DNA of 7,379 nt from CAOJBM01 sp051872535 (GTDB lineage: Bacteria; Bacillota_I; Bacilli_A; RF39; UBA660): assembly GCA_051872535.1 (NCBI GenBank), contig JBJEDY010000057.1, positions 1-7,379 of the forward strand, given 5' to 3'. The stretch's first letter is position 1; each line of letters begins with the position of its first letter. Positions 1-5,831 of this stretch are shown here, piece after piece. Below the pieces are notes generated by a model. It had not been told where the DNA came from. It made no database searches and saw only the letters and a program-made list of their open reading frames with translations. Made by a program: the position numbers and the translations under genes.

Positions 1-120
1 GTTACCAAGGATGAAAAGTACTATGATGAGCTGAATAAGAAGGTCACTGAATGGTTCATTTTGTTCCCCATGAAAATATGTTTAAGGAGGAAAATAAAAT
101 GGCAGTTGATAAAAATTTAA
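1..120 (+). CDS. Possible 3' end of an upstream gene (partial, doubtful)
   Basis: The first forward frame is open from the left edge to a TAA at 118-120, while the other two forward frames contain stops within the first 40 bases. The start of the peptide, VTKDEKYYDELNKK, reads like an ordinary charged helix. Its codons (AAG, CTG, GTC, ACC, TAC, GAG) are richer in G and C than those of the other genes here, which strongly prefer AAA, TTA and GTA/GTT. After about base 56 the frame runs through a repeated boundary element and through the tail fibre ribosome site, giving an unnatural hydrophobic and basic tail. The equivalent element downstream, at 1620-1671, is non-coding. Most likely a real upstream gene ends here abnormally, having lost its stop through recombination, or the frame is open by chance. 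No function can be given. Confidence 0.3.
   Translation, partial: VTKDEKYYDELNKKVTEWFILFPMKICLRRKIKWQLIKI
57..101 (+). repeat. Boundary repeat, copy A, with the tail fibre ribosome site
   Basis: This 45-base stretch matches 1626-1671 at about 40 of 46 aligned positions (5 mismatches and one gap, counted by eye). It begins with CATTTTGTTCCCC, continues ATGAAAATATG and ends with GGAGGAAAATAAAATG, which is the ribosome site and start codon of the tail fibre gene. In the second copy the C-run is the right arm of a hairpin with a G-run. Here the G-rich left arm is absent and is replaced by unrelated sequence, leaving only a weak ATGG/CCAT pairing. The similarity therefore begins exactly at what would be the hairpin loop. 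Confidence 0.75.
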
Positions 121-1610
121 TTCAATCAATTGAAGAACTAAAAAAATCAATCAATGAAATTTCTGTTTATGATATTAATGTTTATTCAGCAATTGAATTA
201 TATTATAAACTATCTCAGAAAATGAATGAGATTATAAAAGAAACTATGAGATTTGAAGATGCAATAAGTCAAGAAGTAGTTACTCAGAATGATAAATTAG
301 TTTATTTACTAGGTGATGGATTAACAACAGAAGTTACTAATAGAATAAATAAAATGAACTCAAATGGTACAATGGCTAAGTTAATAAATGAAACTGCTTT
401 TGGAGAAATATTAGCTGAGTTAAATAAAAAATTAGACGATGATTCAATTATACATTTAATTAACCTTGGGCAAGACGTAAAAGATGCAATAACTGGAACA
501 ACTGGATTAAGCAGTTTATCAAATGGTAGTGTATTGAAAGAAAATATTGTATCTAATCAAGTAGATTACACTAAAACTAATTTTTTAACAACTGGAACAA
601 ACTTATTAAACTTAGATACCTTAACATATAATCAATATATGGATATTCAAGGAAAATTACACACTGGAAATTATGTAGTTACTGATTATATACCAGTAAA
701 CGGAAATACTTCAATAACTTTATGCAGAAAAAGTGGTAGTAATGTCTCACGTAGAGCCATTAGAGTTATGACTTGTTTTGATAGTTCATTTAATGTAATT
801 AGTGAAAGTGGATATGATAACAGTTCCTTGACTGAGGAAAGCGTAAATATTCCAAACGGTGTTTATTTTATAAGATTATCAATTGGTAGTGGGTTAGCAA
901 CAACTGATAGTATGATATGTTTTGGTTCTACAGTATTACCGATTGAGAATTTTAAATACAAAATAAAATATCTTGAAACTGATAGTGAAAATCCATTAAA
1001 AGGTAAATCTATTTTAGGATTTGGAGATTCCATAATGTACGGAGCGGGAAATGACGGAGTTGGAATAGTTAATTTAATAGCTGAAAGAAATAATATGACT
1101 TATGTAAATAACGCTGTAAGTGGAGCAACTATTTTAAAGGATTCTAATAACAATATTCCAGTTCAAATAGAAGAATATTCAGATACAGCTGATTATATTT
1201 TATTAGAAGGATATATAAATGACTGTAATATAAGTGGAATAGAAAATAGAGTTGGAGAAGTAACTGGTTATTATTCCTCATCATTAGATACAAATACATT
1301 TTGTGGTCAATTGGAAGATATGCTTAAAACTGTACAAAATAAATTTACAGGAAAGAAAATTGCATATGTTTTTGTTCATAAAATGAGTACAAGGGGGACA
1401 GATATACAAAAGATTATACATGATAAATCAAAAGAAATATGTGATAAGTGGAGTATTCCAATAATAGATTTATTTGAAGAAAGTAATTTAAATACAAATA
1501 TAACAGAATATAAACAATATACAAATAATAGTGACGGTACACACCCAACACAGACTGGATATGAATTATATTATTTACCATTAATAGAAGCAAAATTAAA
1601 AACATTATAA
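99..1610 (+). CDS. Tail fibre / receptor-binding protein with C-terminal SGNH hydrolase domain
   Basis: This is a 503-residue protein that probably binds the host surface and removes ester-linked groups, such as acetyls, from a surface polysaccharide. Residues 1-130 are helical and fibre-like, including NRINKMNSNGTMAKLIN, a pattern common at the base of Firmicute phage fibres. Residues 165-290 look like a beta-sandwich (NLDTL..., VTDYIPVNG, VYFIRLSIG) of the type that often precedes phage SGNH domains. Residues 302-503 carry the SGNH blocks: GDS with Ser311, Gly342 in AVSGAT, Gly371 and Asn374 in GYIND, and Asp479/His482 in SDGTH. All catalytic positions are present. The ATG at 99 is chosen because GGAGG lies 8 bases upstream. 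An in-frame ATG at 51 has no comparable site. No signal peptide is visible, as expected for a virion protein. The fold is clear; the role as fibre is inferred from domains and from the endolysin next door. Confidence 0.85.
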   Translation: MAVDKNLIQSIEELKKSINEISVYDINVYSAIELYYKLSQKMNEIIKETMRFEDAISQEVVTQNDKLVYLLGDGLTTEVTNRINKMNSNGTMAKLINETAFGEILAELNKKLDDDSIIHLINLGQDVKDAITGTTGLSSLSNGSVLKENIVSNQVDYTKTNFLTTGTNLLNLDTLTYNQYMDIQGKLHTGNYVVTDYIPVNGNTSITLCRKSGSNVSRRAIRVMTCFDSSFNVISESGYDNSSLTEESVNIPNGVYFIRLSIGSGLATTDSMICFGSTVLPIENFKYKIKYLETDSENPLKGKSILGFGDSIMYGAGNDGVGIVNLIAERNNMTYVNNAVSGATILKDSNNNIPVQIEEYSDTADYILLEGYINDCNISGIENRVGEVTGYYSSSLDTNTFCGQLEDMLKTVQNKFTGKKIAYVFVHKMSTRGTDIQKIIHDKSKEICDKWSIPIIDLFEESNLNTNITEYKQYTNNSDGTHPTQTGYELYYLPLIEAKLKTL

Positions 1611-1619
1611 GATAATAAT

Positions 1620-1640
1620 CGGGGGCATTTTGTTCCCCCG
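1620..1640 (+). promoter_or_regulatory. GC hairpin between tail fibre and endolysin
   Basis: CGGGGG (1620-1625) pairs with CCCCCG (1635-1640) around the 9-base loop CATTTTGTT. Six consecutive G-C pairs stand out in such AT-rich DNA. No T-run follows (GTGAAAC), so it is not a classic intrinsic terminator. It may be a processing or stability element, a weak attenuator before the endolysin ribosome site, or part of the DNA-level boundary repeat. The pairing is seen directly; the role is inferred. Confidence 0.65.
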
Positions 1641-1671
1641 TGAAACTATGCTTGTGGAGGAAAATAAAATG
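1626..1671 (+). repeat. Boundary repeat, copy B, with the endolysin ribosome site
   Basis: This is the second copy of the element at 57-101. It starts in the hairpin loop, runs through TGTTCCCCCGTGAAACTATG, and ends with the identical GGAGGAAAATAAAATG that provides the endolysin ribosome site and start codon. Together with copy A it forms a direct repeat bracketing the whole tail fibre gene. Confidence 0.8.
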
Positions 1672-2544
1672 TTAGTAGGTATAGATTGCGGACATGGAAT
1701 GAATACAAGTGGGAAAAGAACCCCACTATTAACACAAGATTTAATAATAGGAGGAAAAACATTAAGAAATAAAGGAGAATGTATTCATGAATTTGAATGG
1801 AATATTGGAGTAGGTAAATATCTAGCAACAGCTTTAAAAAGAAATAATATTGATTATATTTATTTAATGGATACATCAGGTAAAACAGATACTCCATTAG
1901 CAACTAGAGCTAAAAAAGCAAATGATAATAAATGTGATATTGTTGTTAGTAATCATTATAATGCTTATGGTAGTTGTTCAAAATTTTTAGACGAAAGCAA
2001 ATACAAAGGTGGTTTACTTGTTTTAAGAACTCAAAACTGTTCTCAAAAGTCAATAACATTAGGAACTTATATTGATAATGCTTTAAATGATGATATTAAA
2101 TATTCTTATAATTATGGATTAAGAAAAGATATTGAAATATCAGGTTTTACACTAGCTATATTAAGACAAACAAATATGCCCGCAGTTTTGATTGAGTATG
2201 GGTTTATGGATTTATGGAGAGAAGCAAAATTAATGCTAGATACTAATTATCAAAAGAAGTGTGCTGAAGCAGTTTGTAAAGGTATTTGTAAATATTTTGG
2301 TATTACTTATAAAAAAGAAACAATATCTCAAAATAATGTTGTTAATCAAATAATAACTCTTGACGAATTAAATATAAGAAAAGTAGCAGACTGGAACGCT
2401 AATCCTATAACAACAGTTAAAAAAGGTCAATACTTAGATATAGTTGAAAAAGTAGATGCTAAAAACGGAACTACTAAAATGTATAAACTTGAAAGTGGAT
2501 TATATATTACAGCAAGTGAAAAATTTGTAAAGGTGGTGAAATAA
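1669..2544 (+). CDS. Endolysin, N-acetylmuramoyl-L-alanine amidase (Amidase_3) with SH3-like domain
   Basis: This 291-residue lytic enzyme cuts the amide bond between N-acetylmuramic acid and L-alanine in peptidoglycan at the end of infection. Residues 2 to about 210 form the zinc amidase: GIDCGHG with His9, EFEWN with Glu43, SNHYNAYG with His96, and the catalytic-type Glu176 in LIEYGFMD. This is the full H/E/H...E set of the Amidase_3 family. Residues 227-291 (LNIRKVADWN...VKKGQYLDIVEKV) resemble a bacterial SH3 cell-wall-binding domain. No signal peptide is present, so release would need a holin, and none is seen in the window. The start at 1669 has GGAGG 8 bases upstream. An in-frame ATG at 1630 lies inside the hairpin loop and lacks a ribosome site. 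The gene ends one base before the next small start codon. Confidence 0.93.
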   Translation: MLVGIDCGHGMNTSGKRTPLLTQDLIIGGKTLRNKGECIHEFEWNIGVGKYLATALKRNNIDYIYLMDTSGKTDTPLATRAKKANDNKCDIVVSNHYNAYGSCSKFLDESKYKGGLLVLRTQNCSQKSITLGTYIDNALNDDIKYSYNYGLRKDIEISGFTLAILRQTNMPAVLIEYGFMDLWREAKLMLDTNYQKKCAEAVCKGICKYFGITYKKETISQNNVVNQIITLDELNIRKVADWNANPITTVKKGQYLDIVEKVDAKNGTTKMYKLESGLYITASEKFVKVVK

Positions 2545-2545
2545 A

Positions 2546-2590
2546 ATGTCTTGTAAAAAAGGTGGTAAGAAGAAAAAAGGCGGTAGATAA
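2546..2590 (+). CDS. 14-residue Lys/Gly-rich basic peptide
   Basis: This is a tiny open frame, MSCKKGGKKKKGGR, with six lysines, one arginine, four glycines and one cysteine. Its start lies one base after the endolysin stop. A good ribosome site, AAGGTGG, sits about 9 bases upstream, inside the last endolysin codons (AAG GTG GTG AAA). Those two GTG valine codons are uncommon in this AT-rich genome, so the ribosome site looks selected. The stop codon directly abuts the terminator hairpin. No family is recognised. A strongly basic peptide in a late operon could bind nucleic acid or act during assembly or lysis, but this is a guess. The alternative is a chance frame or the remnant of a longer gene. 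Confidence 0.55.
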   Translation: MSCKKGGKKKKGGR

Positions 2591-2625
2591 AAAACAATAG
2601 GACTGATAATCAGTCCTATTGTTTT
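2591..2625. terminator. Bidirectional intrinsic terminator between convergent operons
   Basis: AAAACAATAGGACTGA (2591-2606) and its exact complement (2610-2625) form a 16-bp perfect stem with a 3-base TAA loop. Read on the plus strand it ends in TTTT. Read on the minus strand it is followed by a run of six T. It sits between the late plus-strand operon, ending at 2590, and the minus-strand ATPase gene, ending at 2636, and can stop both. The T-run suggests it works better on the minus-strand transcript. Confidence 0.92.
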
Positions 2626-2634
2626 ACGTAAAAC
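2621..2634. repeat. 14-base perfect palindrome overlapping the terminator
   Basis: GTTTTACGTAAAAC equals its own reverse complement. It shares five bases with the right arm of the terminator stem and ends just before the ATPase stop codon. It could be a protein-binding dyad or simply a product of the A/T-rich arm. It has no loop, so it is a poor RNA hairpin. Confidence 0.5.
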
Positions 2635-2635
2635 A

Positions 2636-3646
2636 TTATAAATAAGGTAATACACGTTCTTGCATTATTTTTTTAACTTCTTGTGATGTATAAAATAAAG
2701 TTCCAGTTGCGTTTGCACGCATAACACTTTCAATACAAGAATAATCATATCTTACCTTTTTTAAATATAAATATCCTTCTGATAAATCAGTTATCTGAAC
2801 AGCAAATTGATATTTTCTATTTATATCTATTCTTTCAGAACAAATTAATCCTCCAGAAGATAAATTATTCCAAACCCCTATAATATATCCCTCTGTTTTA
2901 AATGAACATAAATAAGCGTATCTATCATTTCCCCAATCAACTATAAAGTCCTCTGTATCTTCCAAAGGTTTATTTTCAACAACATAATCACCATATTTTG
3001 TACCCTCAATAAGTTTACCAAACTTTGATTTTTTCTTATCTTCCATAAAAGTATGAGAAGTAAATAATTCAAGACATATAAGTCCATCTTTATATATTTG
3101 AAAACGTTTATTAAAATTAGGCACAATGTCGAAAAAAGTAAATAAAGGATTAACAATACTTACAGCATTTCCCATTATTAATAATCTTACATTTTCTCTT
3201 TGTCTTGCTATAGTCTCATATAAATCTAATAATAATGTTACCTCATTTTTTAAATATCTATTATAACTAGTTTTAGTAATTATATACTCATCAAATACTA
3301 TTAAAGTAACAAAAGGATATGATGCAGATTTTTTATTAGATGATGTTGAAAGTGCAATAAAATAAACAACTTCTTTATTATCAATAAATCCAATATCACC
3401 TTCTACTTTAAAATCATGTTCTGGATATTTGTCTTTTATGTCTTTCCAATAAGTATTTTTTACCTCATCTATTTCTACCTTTGTTCTTCTTACATAAACT
3501 GATTGAGAACCGTCCTTTAAAAAGTTTTTAATAATTTTTTCCTTTGCAGAATAGCTTTTCCCATTTCCACGAGGACTAAGCACAATTGACATTAATGCAT
3601 TATAACTTAATAATCTATTTGGATTATACCACTTTTCTTTTACCAT
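2636..3646 (-). CDS. DNA packaging (encapsidation) ATPase, phi29 gp16-like
   Basis: This is the 336-residue motor ATPase that drives genomic DNA into the prohead, close to the 332 residues of phi29 gp16. It has Walker A SPRGNGKS (24-31), Walker B LIVFDE (115-120), and ARQRENVR (147-154), where Arg148 aligns with the gp16 arginine finger (alignment from memory). It also has NAVSIVNPLFTFFDIVP (160-176) and KFGKLIEGTKYGDY (208-221), both very like gp16. The start at 3646 is chosen because AGGAGGGG lies just upstream and because MVKEKWYNPNRLLSY matches the gp16 N terminus. A longer in-frame start at 3715 overlaps the polymerase end and has no ribosome site. The gene is last in the replication operon, behind a hairpin that may reduce its transcription. 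In phi29 this gene is late, so its position here is a notable difference. Confidence 0.95.
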   Translation of the reverse strand: MVKEKWYNPNRLLSYNALMSIVLSPRGNGKSYSAKEKIIKNFLKDGSQSVYVRRTKVEIDEVKNTYWKDIKDKYPEHDFKVEGDIGFIDNKEVVYFIALSTSSNKKSASYPFVTLIVFDEYIITKTSYNRYLKNEVTLLLDLYETIARQRENVRLLIMGNAVSIVNPLFTFFDIVPNFNKRFQIYKDGLICLELFTSHTFMEDKKKSKFGKLIEGTKYGDYVVENKPLEDTEDFIVDWGNDRYAYLCSFKTEGYIIGVWNNLSSGGLICSERIDINRKYQFAVQITDLSEGYLYLKKVRYDYSCIESVMRANATGTLFYTSQEVKKIMQERVLPYL

Positions 3647-3663
3647 TTTTACCCCTCCTAAAA

Positions 3664-3686
3664 GAGGAACAAATAAAATGTTCCTC
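3664..3686 (-). promoter_or_regulatory. Hairpin between polymerase and ATPase genes (possible attenuator)
   Basis: GAGGAACA (3664-3671) and TGTTCCTC (3679-3686) form a perfect 8-bp stem with a 7-base loop. In the direction of transcription (minus) it is followed by TTTT and then directly by the ATPase ribosome site AGGAGGGG (3652-3659). A stem with a short T-run suits a weak terminator or attenuator that lowers ATPase expression relative to polymerase. A processing or stability role is equally possible. Confidence 0.6.
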
Positions 3687-3695
3687 ATGAAACTA
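3664..3695 (+). repeat. Boundary repeat, copy C
   Basis: On the plus strand the right stem arm continues as TGTTCCTCATGAAACTA (3679-3695). This matches TGTTCCCCATGAAAATA in copy A (15 of 17) and TGTTCCCCCGTGAAACTA in copy B (15 of 18 with one gap). The copy has the same DNA orientation as A and B although the genes around it run the other way, and it overlaps the polymerase stop codon. It shares the hairpin and flank but not the A/B ribosome-site part. Confidence 0.55.
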
Positions 3696-5816
3696 AAATA
3701 GTATTGTTTTATCATTTATCATATAAGGTTGTTCTTTAATTATTATACCACCTTTTACATATTTTTTCTTTTTACTCCTAACTAACCCAGTCATTTTATT
3801 TTTACAATCAACATCTATATAATAAAATATATCATCTTTTGTATATAAATTAGGTAACATCTTTTTAATTTCTCTCTTGGTATATTTACAATTTTCAAAT
3901 ACATTTATATCTAATTGTGCCATAATATCACGTGATAATCCACAACATTTAATATCCCATTTATTATCAATTAATTCAGCATATCTTTTAGCACCAATAT
4001 ATTTTGCTTGTGTAAATTTTCCTTCTAATTTCCACGCACCTAGGTTTTTATCATGTATATTTATATCAGGTATTTCATATCCATAAATATGAATACTATC
4101 TGTATCACAGTATAATAATCTATCATGAACTAATTCTATAGCTGATAATAAAACTTCCCTTGCGTAAGAAGTTATAAAACTTGCAATTGGTAAATAAACG
4201 CCTTTTTCAACATAGTCAGTTGAATTACCGTCACTATCAATTATTGATGTTGAAAATATATTATCCTCATATTGGATTATTCTTTCCTCTTTCATTGGAT
4301 TCATACCAAACTTACCATATAATGAATTTAAAAATAACTTTGCGGTTGCTCTTACAGCACCCTCACCATTTTTTTTCATTTCCATGAATGTATCAATATA
4401 ATCATTAAACATATCATACGAACCTTTGAAAGCATATCCTTGTATATATTTAAGGCCTAAAACATTGTAACTTTTTAAAAATCTTTTTAACTGAACATTA
4501 GTAAAAACAAAAGTACAAGGTTCATATTTTTCTTTTCCGTCATCTATATATTTATTATTTTCAGCGTATACTGTAGAAGAAAAATGAATGCTATCACGTA
4601 TTTGTATATTAGGTATATAACCTTCTTTTATTTCAAAACGTTTTACAGTTATTTCTTGAAAATAAAGAGGATATTCTTTTTTATTAACATTAGATTTTTC
4701 ATATTGACCCTCAAAATAAACAGGTTCACCATATGGTAAAATTTTAGATCTCATTGTATAAGGATATAAACTATTAACATCATATACAAGACCAAAAGTT
4801 TTTTCAGGTAAAAATTTTTCAACTACTTTTTTATTCTTAAAAACTATACCTCCAAAATAACTTCTTCTTAGGAAAGCGTCAACATTAAAATTAAGTTGCG
4901 GAAAAACTGATTCGAATAATTCTTTTTTATTTACATTTGATTCTTCAATCTTACGAATATTAGCATTATTAAAACAATCATTAAATGCTTTTACTTTTAA
5001 AAACTTACCACTTTCAAAACTCTCCCATAAAAGATGTTTATATTCTCCTAGCGTTTGACTTGCAATTGTTATGTTATTTAAATAAACTTTGTAGTTTTCT
5101 TTTACTTGTATTCCTTCAATTAAAACCATATTCATGAATTTTTTTAATACAACAACATCATCATATAAATAAAACATTTCATTTGAATTTAATAAATAAT
5201 CTTTTGGTCGAATAATTGAATGGTCAATACCGTCTTTTGGCATACTATAATTAAGAAAATCTTTTGCTATTTTTTTAAGAGGAAAAGCAACTAATTTATA
5301 ACTATCCTTAAAAGTAACTTTTTTAATTGTTATTTCCTCTTTTCCTTTTTTATTTATTGAAATATATTTTAAATAAATTATTACTTGATAAAAAGAACCA
5401 TTAGCATATACTATTTCAAAAGACTTTTCATGTGGTTTATTTTCTGGATTTTTTATATAATTTTTAGGTACACGAATTTTCATATTCTCATTATTATATT
5501 CATATTCATTTAATAACTGAGTAAAACCTTTTTTATTAACAAGATAATTTAAAATAAATTCTATATCAAAAGATAAATTATGAAAATAAATTATTGTGTT
5601 TAAATAAGGTAATTTATATAAATCATCTATAAATGATTCTATATTATTATTATAATACATTTTATTTTCATTATCATTTATATTCATTAATCCAGTTGCG
5701 TAAACAAATACTTCTTCTTGTGATTCATTTGTTGATGATGTCTCAAAGTCAGCTACAAAATATCCTTTTTCTTCAAAAGTTTTATTTGCTGTTCTATAAC
5801 CATTTAAAATAAACAT
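3693..5816 (-). CDS. Protein-primed family B DNA polymerase (phi29 type)
   Basis: This 707-residue replicase would start from a terminal protein at the ends of a linear genome and synthesise by strand displacement. Exonuclease motifs: VADFETS (Asp23, Glu25), HNLSFD (Asn80, Asp84), and YLYDD (Tyr216, Asp220). The YFGG motif between exonuclease and polymerase parts is at 320-323. Polymerase motifs: A DVNSLYP (346-352, Asp346), B KLFLNSLYG (493-501), C YCDTDS (569-574, Asp571 and Asp573), and the KxY motif AKRYAE (Lys610, Tyr612). All catalytic residues are present, so proofreading and synthesis should both work. It is about 130 residues longer than the 572-residue phi29 enzyme. Extra length lies at least between exonuclease motifs II and III. 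The start has AAGGTGGGG close upstream and lies 15 bases after the putative terminal protein gene, as in phi29 where terminal protein directly precedes polymerase. Confidence 0.97.
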   Translation of the reverse strand: MFILNGYRTANKTFEEKGYFVADFETSSTNESQEEVFVYATGLMNINDNENKMYYNNNIESFIDDLYKLPYLNTIIYFHNLSFDIEFILNYLVNKKGFTQLLNEYEYNNENMKIRVPKNYIKNPENKPHEKSFEIVYANGSFYQVIIYLKYISINKKGKEEITIKKVTFKDSYKLVAFPLKKIAKDFLNYSMPKDGIDHSIIRPKDYLLNSNEMFYLYDDVVVLKKFMNMVLIEGIQVKENYKVYLNNITIASQTLGEYKHLLWESFESGKFLKVKAFNDCFNNANIRKIEESNVNKKELFESVFPQLNFNVDAFLRRSYFGGIVFKNKKVVEKFLPEKTFGLVYDVNSLYPYTMRSKILPYGEPVYFEGQYEKSNVNKKEYPLYFQEITVKRFEIKEGYIPNIQIRDSIHFSSTVYAENNKYIDDGKEKYEPCTFVFTNVQLKRFLKSYNVLGLKYIQGYAFKGSYDMFNDYIDTFMEMKKNGEGAVRATAKLFLNSLYGKFGMNPMKEERIIQYEDNIFSTSIIDSDGNSTDYVEKGVYLPIASFITSYAREVLLSAIELVHDRLLYCDTDSIHIYGYEIPDINIHDKNLGAWKLEGKFTQAKYIGAKRYAELIDNKWDIKCCGLSRDIMAQLDINVFENCKYTKREIKKMLPNLYTKDDIFYYIDVDCKNKMTGLVRSKKKKYVKGGIIIKEQPYMINDKTILF

Positions 5817-5831
5817 ATATACCCCACCTTT

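Noticed and set aside
51..98. Upstream in-frame start for the tail fibre gene, adding 16 residues
   Set aside because: It would translate the boundary repeat and the ribosome site; GGAGG before 99 is much stronger, and the same arrangement is seen at the endolysin start.
1414..1605. 63-codon minus-strand open frame inside the tail fibre gene
   Set aside because: It is antisense to a gene with clear SGNH motifs, has a low-complexity Leu/Ile/Tyr composition typical of reversed AT-rich coding DNA, and has no ribosome site seen.
1646..1903. 85-codon minus-strand open frame that looks like a membrane protein (holin candidate)
   Set aside because: The hydrophobic Leu/Tyr-rich sequence is what antisense of AT-rich DNA gives. 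It lies opposite the amidase catalytic region and has no support of its own.
2941..3156. 71-codon minus-strand frame inside the packaging ATPase
   Set aside because: It is a different frame of the same strand within a strongly supported gp16-like gene.
3678..3701. Seven-codon plus-strand frame (MFLMKLK) in the polymerase/ATPase gap with a GAGGAAC-like site before it
   Set aside because: The apparent ribosome site is one arm of the palindrome, and no plus-strand promoter or operon is present there.
3647..3715. Longer ATPase start adding 23 residues
   Set aside because: It has no ribosome site, and the extra residues translate the hairpin and overlap the polymerase end. The 3646 start matches the gp16 N terminus.
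3877..4387. Two plus-strand frames of 68-69 codons opposite the polymerase
   Set aside because: Both are antisense to conserved polymerase motifs, including motifs B and C, and neither has a convincing ribosome site.
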